NCBI GenBank assembly: GCA_009733575.1
Contig: ML769437.1
Location: 186,001 to 250,000, forward strand
Direction of reading: 5' to 3'
DNA: 64,000 nt
Source: Gymnopus androsaceus JB14
Lineage: Eukaryota > Basidiomycota > Agaricomycetes > Agaricales > Omphalotaceae
Positions within the stretch are counted from its first letter, which is position 1. Each line of letters starts with the position of its first letter. Positions 21,950-33,585 of the stretch are shown piece after piece. The position numbers and the translations under genes are program-made. The notes under the pieces are model-generated. The model did not search any database, had not been told where the DNA came from, and saw only the letters and a program-made list of their open reading frames with translations.

Positions 21950-22935
21950 GTCGCCAGTCACAGGGTGACATGAGGCACTACGAGGCGGTATGACTTGCAA
22001 CCTGAAGTGTACTAGCCAAAACTTTGCATTGAAGCTCCCGGCGTTCTCTTTCGTTCTATCCCACTTCATACTAATCGTTTTTGCAGTCAGATTGATTTGC
22101 TTACTGAGGAGGAACGCTTGAGGCGCACCGCTTCCGTGTTGATGGAAGTATACTTCATTATGGTCCGGTGGTGAGCTGTGTTTCGTTCTTAACACTTATA
22201 TTGTCACACTACACTTTGGCCTATTTTGTATCGGATATTTTACAAAGTGTTGTTTCTCAAAAAACCGTTTATTTGTTACTTACTCGCTTTAATATTAATT
22301 AGGTACGTACGAATTTATTATAACTCCTATTACAGTATGATGCAAAATCCTCTGCGCGGGTCTTACGTTCAATGTTCCAAAGTGATGAAACAAAACAAGT
22401 ACCTTTGGACCCTTTCCTCAAGTTTCTCGATTCTAGCACAGAACTTAATCTATATAACATTCATTCGACGAATTGTCTGTGTATTTCCAGCCTGGCTAGA
22501 GACCTGGAGCCTAGGAATTTTACTGAGTCTGTTCGCGATCGAATTCCAAGGACTTGGAGATATCGAAACTCCGATTCAGCCACCGTGCACTAAGGCTGGA
22601 CGATATCAACTTGAAAGAAGAGTGAACGAAAAAAACGGGCGACGCACTATATATATTACAGTAACCACACTGTCGAATAATCCCCCCTAGGCAGACTCGT
22701 TATACACTAACGATCCATACAGATGTCTGTTGCTTCCCCTATTTCTCTCTCCCCAGCCTGATCATCCATTCCTTACTAAATACCTGCTCTTACAGTGAAC
22801 TTTTGTCACTCTAACAATGACTATGGGACCAGCGGAGGAGGGTTCCCTTCGTCCAGAGGGGGGAGGGTTCTATTCATCCAGAGGAGGAGGAGGCATTGAC
22901 TCAACTAGTGTCAGCGATCTCCATGGCAGCGTTAC
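21950..22935 (+). repeat. Second copy of spacer 15518-16505
   Basis: Collinear repeat of the end of DUF6534 copy 3, the spacer and the orphan 3' exon. Differences from the first copy are almost all single-base indels (GAGGCGG for GAGGGCGG, TACTTCATT for TACTATCATT). It ends with GTTAC at 22931-22935 before another LTR. Confidence 0.85.
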
Positions 22936-23227
22936 TGTTGGAACGAGAGACTAGTTAGTCTCGAGTCTCAGGCGGTTACGACGGGTAAACGACTATATAT
23001 TGTAAAGATGGCTCTACCTGTTGGAACAAGAGACTAGTTAGTCTCGAGTCTCAGGCGGTTACGACGGGTAAACGACTGAGGTATTGACTAGCAAGATAAT
23101 TGATATATGTAGCCTGAAGGTGTGGGACGACGGAAGGCGGTAATGGATCAGGACGGTATGTAAGTACGTATAAGGGAAGAGGATTGCTAGGAAAGGAAAG
23201 TAAGTATCAAAGGTTCATGTTCTGACA
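22936..23227 (-). repeat. 3' LTR of the truncated copia copy
   Basis: Matches 16506-16798 with one missing A near 23199 (GGAAAGTAAG against GGAAAAGTAAG), preceded by the same GTTAC. Confidence 0.9.
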
Positions 23228-25930
23228 TTCCCCCTGAACCTGATGGTCCTACATTCCCATTAACCCAACAATTTCTCGAGTTGGGTCCTACCCAGCGATT
23301 TTGTAAATATGTTGGCAATATTATTGTTTGTTGGAACATATGAAACCGAGACGTCTTTCTTCACGATTGCTTCTTGGATCCAGTGATGTTTAACGTCGAT
23401 ATGTTTCATTTTTGAATGTCCGGGAACCGTCCTATTGGCAATGCTGATGGCAGCGTTGTTATCAGCCTTGATTTCGATAGGTCCATCCTCAAACAATTCA
23501 CTTCTCGAAGCCAACTTTTCATCATATTCCATGCTTCCCAGATTCTGATAGTCCCACGTATTCAACTTCAGCTGTAGAAGTTCCAACTCGGTCTTGTGAT
23601 TTAGCCCTCCAAGAGACTGGTCCTCCAGCCATGATGAAGACATAACTGGCAGTTGACTTCCTAGTTTCTGGGTTATCCGCATATGACCATCGGTATAGCC
23701 AAAGGGTTTGATAGGTGCATTGCGGTGGTAAGTAATCAAGCGAGCAATAGTTGTATCCAAATACGCGACGCAATGCTGAACGAGCCTCCAATGGATCATT
23801 ACATGGATCGGTTGCAAAGGTCATTAGGAAACTGACAGTATATGAGATGTCAAGTCGTGTTCCATTGGCGATGTGATTCATCCTTCCTAATGCACCGCGA
23901 TATGGCTTATCAGCCATATATATGATATCGGCTCTGGAATTGGGAGAGGTTGGGAGTCAATAAGGTTTAGATTCAGAGGAAGTGGGGTGTATTTAGGTCG
24001 GCATCCTTTCATATTGCATTCTTCGACTAATTCGCGAATAAGCAATTGTTGGTGAAGTGAAATGGGCTGCATCTGCATCGAAGACAATTGAGATTCCTAG
24101 GATCTTGTCCGGTTGTCCAAGATCCTTAAGCTCCATATTTCTCACTCCATCTCCTTTGTAATGGGAGCCTCCAGACTCTTTAGATTTCGAACCCTCCTAT
24201 TACGTCGTCGGTGTATGTAGCTGTAATTGTTTTGCCAAGGGGAGAATGGGGACACGGACACCATGGGTCTGCTCTTTGAGGCGCGGTGTCCAAGTTCGGT
24301 AAGGTTCCGTCCAGTTCGATAAACCAATTAGCTCCTCCGTCCATAGTTCCGTAGATGTTATAAAGACATGTGCAGAACGGTTTCGGTATTGTCAATGGAA
24401 AACCAATTTTCAAATCCCTTTGGGACTTCAAGGTAATTGTCACCTGGTGGTTCCGCATTAAAGATAAGCTCCGGTGAAGTCAAAAGCGAACATGGCGAGG
24501 CAAGGGATGCAATGATGGCAAAATAAGCATACGGATAGATTCGTATCTCGCGACTTGCGCTCGGGTTATCCAGTAATGGACACCCTTGATTTGTGGTATA
24601 TCCTTTCCACAACACTATCGCGCGTCGTTCAATCAAGCATCTGTTGGTGTCGCCTTCAGATCAAAGACCACATCACTTTTATGGGCTTCATTTCTTTTGT
24701 CTTTGGTACCTGATAACAACGCCTCTCGCAACCCATTTCAGCATTTCCTTTTCCATGGCTGGGATCCAGAGGTGTTTCCTCAATGGTTCCATGGATTCCT
24801 CATATGACTGAGGGATGAACCTATTTTCGGGTTCGGCAATGGAGGATATTGGAGCTAGTAACGCGTAGCGTTCTCAGTTTGGTCTTCCCGATATCCGTAA
24901 GTTCTGACAATTCAGATTCGTCATTGAGGGTAGCAGCTGTATCAACTTCGATGGTTGGATTTTGTTTGGAAAGGATTCTAGCCGATTTACGAGTGGGGGG
25001 ACCATAGTCCTTTCGAGTTCGAGTTTTCTTTGCAAGAGGTATACGATTAATTGTATTAGGAATTTGATTGTCTGGGTGCAGCCGAGCTAGCTGGAGGATT
25101 TGGAACAAGAAAGTTGTAGTCTTTGTTGTTCGAATACCATCGCGAAGTATTCCCCTCAGTAGTAAGGGTTGCGGTGTCCAATTCCCTCTTCAATACGATG
25201 TCTCGTGAGCGAATAATTTCGGAGGTTTCGGAAATGAGGATCCGGTAAGTCCCATGCTCTCCAAGTCATATCCAATCATTCTTCCTTTCATACAACGCGG
25301 ATCGACCTTATCTTTTCCCCACTCCTTTGGTATATGCACGTAGGCTGAACACCCCCATACTCAAAGGTGTCCGGCATCTTGTTTCTGTCCTGTGAAGATC
25401 ACTTCCGGGATTTGTCCGGGTTTTCGTGACAAAGGCAAGAGTTTTCAGAAACGTCTGATGCAGCCCACGCTTCAGCCCACCATTCGCCGATAGTCCTGAA
25501 TCCAGCAACATCGCTCGGACAAGTGCAGTTTGTGGCCAATGCCGCGCTCAGCAGTACCGTTAGAAGCTGAGGAATATGGAGGACCTGGAATATGAATAAT
25601 GCCAACGATTTGAACCAAGTTGGATGAGATCGCTCCAGAATTCAGGTGCGTTATCTGTTCGGAAGAATACTATACGCATTCCAGTAATGGCTTCAAGTAC
25701 AGCTTTATAGAGTTTCAGTACTTCAAGCACTGTGGAGGCCTTTCGATCTCCAAGGAAGTACGATTTTTTCCGAGATGCAGCAAAGTCATCCAACAGCATG
25801 GCGTAATGATGCACCTCCAACAGAGTGGACACGTGAAGGACCCCAACAGATCCGCATTTGTTTGACGGCCTACAACGTCTCTTCCTCAACCTCAGTATCA
25901 AATGGCCGTCGTTTGATTTTGGCAAAGGAT
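22936..25930 (-). mobile_element. Truncated second copy of the copia element
   Basis: Contains the 3' LTR (22936-23227, 292 bp), the polypurine tract, RNase H, RT and part of integrase, collinear with 16506-19510. It shares the same pol TGA stop. The integrase is cut at about 25930, where the sequence switches within GGCAAAGGATAGCCATTCC to the DUF6534 upstream region. No 5' LTR, gag or protease exists. Scattered one-base deletions break RT and RNase H into many frames. Confidence 0.88.
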
Positions 25931-26609
25931 AGCCATTCCAACACATTCAAGTTGCAGATTCATGCGTTGTTAAATTAGGCCATCCGGATCCTCATCGAGT
26001 TCCACTTGCTGGTATAGTTCGGACTTAACCACTAGCTCGTCTCGTCGATCCTCGCTCGAATATCAAGATACTGAGGGGCTTTACGCCGTCGCTGTGACAG
26101 CCCAATGAGCATCGAGACTACATGTATGTAGTACAGGTTTGTCGAAACCGAGTTGACTGTCCATCAACTATTCACCCAGCCCTGACAATTGATATATTGC
26201 CCATATCTCGGTAGTCACCTGAAGGAAGTGAAAACTCGGTTTTCACAAATTCCTCACCGTGTCCAGAATTTGTCGATCTCAAGGTGCCCTTCAACTGGTG
26301 TTAAGTACTATGAAAGCACCCCAAATCGCCGATGTATACCACGACCCCTCCCTCCTTAACGTACACAGCGCCCAGACAGTGAAGGTGGCGAATCTGGCGA
26401 TGCGGCGTGAATCAAGAGGATTGGCTTATTGAAGCTTATCGTCTCTTACCAATCTCTTGGCGTGACTGAAAATGCATAGAATATATACGTGGATTTCGAC
26501 ATCCACCCTCTATTCCACAATCCTGACGAGCTCACGGTCGTCGCACCAACGTCGCACCCCAGACCACTGCTCTCTCCAACATCAACGGGAAACATTAATC
26601 AAATTCACG
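25931..26609. other. Upstream region of DUF6534 copy 4
   Basis: Close copy of 13028-13751, beginning abruptly at the junction with the truncated retroelement. Non-coding. Confidence 0.6.
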
Positions 26610-28396
26610 ATGTCGGGCCTTTCTGCAGCAGAGCAGGCAGAGATTAATCTTATACTTGGGGGAACCGTGAGTCTCGACTTGCTCTGAAGTGAAACTAGGA
26701 GCTTAACACTTAGCAGGTTGTGGGCAACTACTTTTCAGTTCGTGGAGTCTCTAATCTTGCGTGAATTGAGCTCAAGTGCTTTTATTGAAGTACTTGACTA
26801 TGGGTATCGTGCTTTCTGCCAGTGAGTGCTTGAACATACTGATCTGATATTCGCGGTACTTACGTGAACCTTACACTAGCATGGACCTATTTTTCAAAGT
26901 TCCCCAATGATACATGGTGGTTCAAAGCCATAGTTATTCTATGTCTTAGCATGTGCATTGGTGACACCATTGCAACTGGTGGGCATCGTCGTTGTACTGA
27001 TATGAGGTTCGAGCCTAACTACCTATGTATTGATGTTTTCGCAGGTATCTTGACTTATGACTTCGCTGTCACGAATTACGCAAGTGAGTCTAGCCATTCT
27101 ATCAGTGGTAGCTTACTAACCCTTCTCGCTCTTCAGATCCCTCCGCATTAATGTTAATCAAGTGGCCAATTGTCACTGAACCTGTTCTCTTGTGAGATAG
27201 CGGCTGCGTCCGTAGTTATAGTGCTAATGCTAACGGTTCACTTGCAGGACAATGTGTGGTCTCACTGTGCAGCTTTTCTATGCGTGGCGCATTTGGATAA
27301 TGTCTTTGAGAAAGAATTGGATTTTGCCTGTAGTGATAGGATGCCTCTCTATAATAGCCTGGTGTATGAGATCTTGCCTCTCTTCATCTAACAAACACAT
27401 AAATCTTCACAGGTGCCATATGCTGGGAAGTGCACATTTTAGCAACACGCAACCTTCTCTCGGAGCTCGACGTTCTTCTGTAAGTGCAGGACTTGCACTC
27501 ATTTGTGATAAACCAGCTTAGCCACTAACTGGTCATCAGAACTAGCTACATATGGTTTGGGAGTTCTATGTTAGTTCTCTATTATAGTCAAACGACAAGT
27601 ACTCGAGCTGAATGTTAAACAGAGCCGCCGATGCTATAATCACAGGCTCTATGATCTACTACCTTGACCTCCGTTTCCGAATGAGACCTGAATTCCCGTT
27701 GGGCGTTTCTCCTAACAGGGTTCTTCATAGAAGCTTCCGTAAACTCATCATCCGGACAGTGGAATGCAACCTTGTCTCACTTCTTGCTCAAGTTGTCACT
27801 GTCGGTCTTTTCGCTCGCGTTAGCGTCACTGGAGCTTATTCCGGTACGTCCAGTCCAATCTCAAATTAAATATTACTTACCTGACCCGATCTTGCCTCGC
27901 TAGACATTACGGGCATGACGCTCGCCAAAGTTTATACATTCTCTCTGCTTGTTTCTTGTACGTTTCCTCTTCCTTTGCTTCCCTTATTTCTCTTTCCCTA
28001 GCGTGATGATCCTCTTCCTACTAAATACCTGTTCCTACAGTGAACTGTCGTCAATCTAAGAACAACTATGGGACCAGCAGTGGAGATTTCTCTCCATCTG
28101 GAGGAGGAGGGTTCTCTTTATCCGTAGGAGGAGGATTCTCTTCATCCAGAGGAGGAGGCATCAACTTAACTACCATCAGCGATTGCGGTGGCACTGCTAC
28201 ATCTCCAACCACCCGGATTGACATCCAGTTAGTCTGCGTACTCATCTCACCAGGCACCTGAGTCTTCACTGAATAACTCCTATTTAGACGAGAAACAGCC
28301 GGGAATTGGCCTGTGCAGACAAAAAGACCGGCGTTCAATGCCGATGAACTCAGTGAAATCGACGCCGATGTTGTGGTGTCGCCAGTCACAGGGTGA
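26610..28396 (+). CDS. DUF6534-family membrane protein, copy 4 (apparently intact)
   Basis: The most complete reading of the array together with copy 5. Exons join in phase: MSGLSAAEQAEINLILGGT, VVGNYFS, YLTMGIVLSAT, WTYFSKFPNDTWWFKAIVIL, ILTYDFAVTNYA, then MCGLTVQLFYAWRIW, EVHILATRNLLSELDVLL, SYIWFGSS, the DUF6534 core ADAIITGSMIYYLDLRF and FRKLIIRTVECNLVSLLAQ, DITGMTLAKVYTFSLLVS, a Gly/Ser-repeat tail, and the final exon ending VVSPVTG at 28394-28396. Introns are mostly 45-65 bp. Hydrophobic segments predict about seven membrane spans with the Gly/Ser tail at the C-terminus. DUF6534 proteins are abundant in Agaricomycetes and have no established function. Confidence 0.85.
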
Positions 28397-29142
28397 TGAG
28401 GCACTACGAGGGCAGTATGACTTGCAACCTGAAGTGTACTAGTCAAAACTTTGCATTGAAGCTCCCGGCGTTCTCTTTCGTTCTATCCCACTTCATACTA
28501 ATTGTTTTTGCAGTCAGATTGATCTGCTTACTGAGGAGGAACGCTTGAGGCGCACCACTTCCGTGTTGATGGAAGTATACTGTCATTATGGTCCGGTGGT
28601 GAGCTGTGTTTCGTTCTCAACACTTATATTGTCACACTACACTTTGGCCTATTTTGTATCGGATAATTTACAAGTGTTTTTTTAAAAAACCGTTTACTTG
28701 TTACTTACTCGCTTCAATATTAATTAGGTACGTACGAATTTATTATAACTCCTATTACGATGCAAAATCCCCTGCGCGGGCCTTACGTTCAATGTTCCAA
28801 AGTGATGAAACAAAACAAGTACCTTTGGACCCTTTCCTCAAGTTTCTCGATTCTAGCACAGAACTTAATCTATATACATTTATTCGACGAATTGTCTGTG
28901 TATTTTCCAGCCTGGCTAGAGGCCTGGAGCCTAGGAGTTCTACTGAGTCTGTTCGCGATCGAATTCCAAGGACTTGGAGATATCGAAACTCCGAGTCAGT
29001 CACCGTGCACTAAGGCTGGACGATATCAACTTGAAAGAAGAGTGAACGAAAAAACGGGCGACGCACTGCATATATTACAGTAACCACAGTGTTGGATAGC
29101 TCCCTAGGCAGACTCGTTATACACTGACGATCCATACGGATG
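28397..29142 (+). repeat. Array spacer, copy following DUF6534 copy 4
   Basis: Parallel to 15538-16297 with substitutions as well as indels, so unlike the 21950 copy it has diverged in a natural way. The segment with CAAAGTGATGAAACAAAACA is again the best conserved part. Confidence 0.55.
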
Positions 29143-29510
29143 TCCGTTGCATCCTTTATTTCTCTCTCCCCAGCGTAATTATCCACTTCTTACTAAATAT
29201 CTGCTCCTACAGTGAACTGTCGTCGCTCTAACGATGACTATGGGACCAGCGGAAGAGGGCTCCCTTCGTCCAGAGGGGAGAGGGTTCTATTCATCCAGAG
29301 GACGAGGAGGCATCGACTCAACTAGTGTCAGCGATCTCCATGGCAGCGTTACATTTCCGAGAACCCGAATTGACCTCCAGTTAGTCTGCGTACTCATCTC
29401 ATTGGGCATCTGGGTCCTCACTGAATATTCCTATTTAGACGAGAATGGTATTTGCGGACAAAAGGACGGCGTCCAATGCTGATGAACTCAGTGAAATGGA
29501 CACTACTAGG
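29143..29510 (+). pseudogene. Orphan DUF6534 3' exon, uninterrupted
   Basis: Begins CCTACAG then TGAACTGTCGTCGCTCTAAC, followed by a Gly/Ser-coding stretch and the intron start GTTAGTCTGCG. At 29341-29360 it shows the undisturbed sequence GGCAGCGTTACATTTCCGAG, the empty site of the copia insertion. Confidence 0.75.
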
Positions 29511-31188
29511 GCGGTATAACTTGTAGTTTGAGGTGAGAGCTTGAGTGCGTACTAGTCAAAATTTTACATAGAGGACTAAGTCTATGAAGACGTAATGTCT
29601 ACTTGAGATGTGCCGCTTCCGTGCTGATGGAAGTATATTATCGTCTGGTTGTAAGCTGTGTTTCGTGAATCGTTCTTGGCATCCGTACTTATTGTGATAT
29701 TACGCTTTGGCCAGTTTTATCTTTTTAAAAGCCGTCTATTTGTCACTTTGCTTGATTTGATATTAGTGTGGTAGCTAAATACTTCGTGGGAGCTTCCACT
29801 CGTAGGAACTTCCAGAAGCTGAGAATGGAGCTGGGAGAATTCATAAATTAGATGAAGATGAAGATGAAGATTCAGAAGAAAATCACGAAAAACAGGGCGC
29901 TTACGCAGCACGCGCTGCTATTAATAAGCGCTCAAGCATAAATTTTGAGACTCTTGATTTCCATTCATGCCTGGGCTACAATCTCGACTTGGATATCAGC
30001 CCGACTCAGCCATTAGTCCTAGCACAAACGAACAAAAATCGAAAATCGCGTATACTAGACGCATCACTTTGCGCAATACCTCGATATTCCTAAAGCAGAA
30101 GCGAGCGTATTGAAGACTAATGAGGTATGCCAGTGCATATGACCCCACCTAATCCAGCTCGATTATTGTTATTACTACTATTTGAAAAATATATATAGCG
30201 ACAGAAGGTGATATAATGATTCCAAACTGGTCGTACAATGAGCTCACCGTAGAAACAGAAGCTTCTTTGGTATTGGTTTCTGTATCCCGAGGAGTTAGAA
30301 GACGAGGAGATGAACGGCGTCGACGTCGACTCGGAGGAGCATGAACAGGAAGGCGACTCCGATGAGGAGATGAAGGATCCATCAGCACACTCAAACGTCC
30401 TCTTCCCTCCCTCTCGAAATCCAAACCCTCAAATCCACACCGGACCTATACCGTTACAGCAATGCATTCAGGTCGCAGATTTATTGCATTTGCCCAATGT
30501 CAAGCTGTCCCGATTCTTTCTCCATACGTTTAGTTCCACTTCCTCATATGGTTCTGGTTCAACGTTCAACTATGTTTCGTCGCATAATACATAATGGCTC
30601 TACAACGTCGCTATGACAGACTCAGCACTAGTCCAAAGTCAAAGCTGAGTTGGCTGTTGCTTTAGCCCAGATCTTGGTCAGATCTCCATCGCTCTTTCAT
30701 GAAGGATACCCCTAACAGGTAGTGAAGGAAGTGGAAGCTCGGTTTTCAAAAATTTCCCACCGTGTAATTTCTCGAACGACCAAAAGACCTTCTTTGCTAT
30801 GGGCAACGCAATGTTTTTTTTTGGCGGTACGTGTCATACATCAGTAGCTGGCAACGCAATGTTCCCCCCGCTCAATGCCCACTAGCACTGGTATATAAAA
30901 ATTTCTCGATTTCCAGGTCCTCTTCAACTGGTGATATGAAAGCACCCCAAATCGCAGGTGTATACCACAGGAGGATCCTGGCTCCTTAATGTACACAGCT
31001 CCCAGACAGCGAAAATGACAGATGCGGCATCGGCGGATGCGGCGAGATTTGGCTAGTTGTAGCTTATTGTCCCGTAAACGAATATGGTGAGCCTATTATA
31101 AACTTTATGTTTAAGTGTCTATCGCACCCCACCCCACCCAGCAGTCACTGTTCTACCCAACACCAGAAGAAATTAATTAAACTTCACC
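29511..31188. other. Spacer and upstream region of DUF6534 copy 5
   Basis: No complete gene. It contains the array-specific GCGCTTACGCAGCACGCGCTG segment (29898), the GAAAATCGCGTATA segment (about 30040), and an acidic-coding fragment at 30310-30420 followed by a Pro-rich stretch. That fragment is related to 7616-7690 and looks like the remains of another gene duplicated with the array. Confidence 0.45.
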
Positions 31189-32967
31189 ATGTCGGTCCTT
31201 TCCGCATCAGAACAGACCCAGATTAATATTTCACTTGGAGGAATTGTGAGTCTTGAATCTGAATTTGAGGTTTGAAGCTAACATGTCCTAAACAGGTTGT
31301 CAGTAACTACCTTTCGGTTCGCATAGATATCTGATCTCGCGTGGATTGAGCTCAAGTACTGTTATTAGTACCTAGCGATGGGTATTGTGCTTTCTGCCAG
31401 TAAGGGCTTGAATTTTCACATCCGGGGTCCTTACGCGAACTTGCCTTTCACTAGCATGGACTTATTTCTCAAAGTTCCCCAATGATACGTGGTGGCTCAA
31501 AGTCCTCGTTATTCTGTGTGTCAGTATGTGCATTAGTGACACCATTGGAACTGGTGGGGTTGGAGTTGTACTAATCTGACCTTGGAACCTACTGATATTT
31601 CTGAACGCAGGTATGTGGACTTATGATTGGGCTGTCGCAAATTATGCGAGTGAGTCCGAAGAGCCATTTTATCAGTGGTAATTTACTAACTCGCCTTGTT
31701 CTTGAGATCTTTCCGCATTGTCGTTCATTCATTGGGCGATTCCTGCTGAAGCATTCCTCTTGTGAGATAGCTACCGCATTTGTCATTGCAATGCTAACGC
31801 TAATGGTTAACGGTTTACCGCTTGTAGCGGAACGTGTGGTCTCATTGTACAGCTCTTCTATGCGTGGCGCATTTGGATGATGTCCTTGAGAAAGAATTGG
31901 ATTTTGCCTATAGTGATAGGATGTTTCTCCATATTGGGCTGGTGTATGGAATCCTCTCTTCATCCAACATACACGTATATATCATTGAATCTCCATAGGT
32001 ATCCTTTGTTGGGCAGTACACATTCTAGGAACACACAAGCACATGTCGGACTTCACCCTTATCATGTAAGTGCAGTTGCCTTCTATTAAACCAGCTTCAA
32101 GACCACTAACTAATCACCAGACCGGTGATTTACATATGGTTTGGGGGCTCCGTGTATGTTGTTCTGAATCAAAATCTACAAATGCTCCAGCTAAATGTTC
32201 AACAGAGCCGCGGATGTCTTAATCACAGGCTCGATGATCTACTATCTTGATCTCTGTTTCCGAATCAAGTTACACAAGACGCAACAAATCGACGCCAGCT
32301 ACCATGCCCCCAGGTATGTTTGACTGAGCCCTAGGCGTTCTGTTACTTAACTAGGTTCTTCATAGACGTTTCCGTCAACTCATGGTCCGGACAGTGGAAT
32401 GCAACCTTCTTTCACTTTTTGCTCAAACCATTGCTATTGGTCTGTTCAGCTCTCATAGTGTCGGATTTTACTTTGGTACGTCCAGTCGTCATCCTCAAGT
32501 TGAATGCTACTTAACCTCAGCATGTCTTGGTAGTCATCACGGACATGACTCTCGCCAAAGTTTATACATTCTCTCTACTTGTTTCTTGTACGTTTCTTCT
32601 TTCCTTTCCTTTTCTTATTTTTTTCTCTCAGTTCCCAGTGTGATTATCCTCTTCTTATTATTTAAATACCTCTTCCTACAGTAAACTGTCGTCACTCCAG
32701 CAACAGCCATGGGACCAGCGGAGGAGAGTCCTCTTCATCCAAAGAAGGAGGAGGTGTCGAGCTGACTGCTCTCCACACCAGTTCCATTCCAAGTACCCAG
32801 CTTTCAGCTGACATTCAGTTAGTTCACATACTCATCCCGCTGCCCTCGAGTCCTCACTAAATACTCCCATGTAGACGAGAAACAACCGGCGATTGGCCGC
32901 AGCGGACAAAGGGACCCGCGTTCAACGCTGATGAACTTGATGCTGATGTTGTGTCGTCGCCAGTATG
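31189..32967 (+). CDS. DUF6534-family membrane protein, copy 5 (apparently intact)
   Basis: Divergent but complete paralog. It starts MSVLSASEQTQINISLGGI; exons then read VVSNYLS, TMGIVLSAT, WTYFSKFPNDTWWLKVLVIL, MWTYDWAVANYA, TCGLIVQLFYAWRIWMMSLR, WAVHILGTHKHMSDFTLIM, IWFGGS, the core AADVLITGSMIYYLDLCF, then FRQLMVRTVECNLLSLFAQ, ITDMTLAKVYTFSLLVS and an acidic final exon ending VVSSPV at 32965-32967. It shares with copy 1 an extra exon boundary within the core (before RRFRQ). The tail is Ser/Glu-rich rather than GGGF-repeated. All splice phases I could check agree. Predicted multi-pass membrane protein of unknown role. Confidence 0.85.
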
Positions 32968-33585
32968 ATGGCCTGGTACAACTTGAGCTTGATACTAGTC
33001 GAAACTTTGCATGTCCGGCCCGCCCGACATTCTTTGGGTTCATTGCAGATTAGTATATCTTCCAGTAATCCTTTTTGCGATCAGATTAATCTGCTTACTA
33101 GAGAAGACTATGTCGGAACTATAGATGCACTGCTTCTGTGTCGATGGAAGTATCCAATGGTATCCGATCTAGTACTGGTGGCAAACTGTTATTCGGCGTT
33201 TCGTTCTTGACACTTATCGTATATTACGCTTTGGCCTACAGTACAGGACTTACAGTACTTATCTCAAAAAAATTTCTTTTTTCTTTACTACTTGATTTTG
33301 ATATTAGTTTAACACTTATGATTGTACGAACGTTCACAATCGAACACTAAGTACTTGTACTTGGGGAAGTCGCCAGACTCGGACTCAGACATCGTGTACT
33401 AACTTTGGACGATATCAACTTCGAAGAAGAGTGAACTAGCCTAAACCCTATAAAAAGGTCCACGAAAAACCGGCGGAATATCGGCGCATACGGCGCTTAT
33501 TTCGTTGTTTGTCCCGTAACAGAAAGGAGAAAAGAGTCAAGACAGGAGAAATGCATCGTCTGTATTCTCACTGTCAACTGACCCT
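32968..33585. other. End of the array and spacer
   Basis: Diverged version of the array spacer up to about 33400, then unique DNA with the promoter region of the downstream glycosyltransferase gene. No gene seen. Confidence 0.5.
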
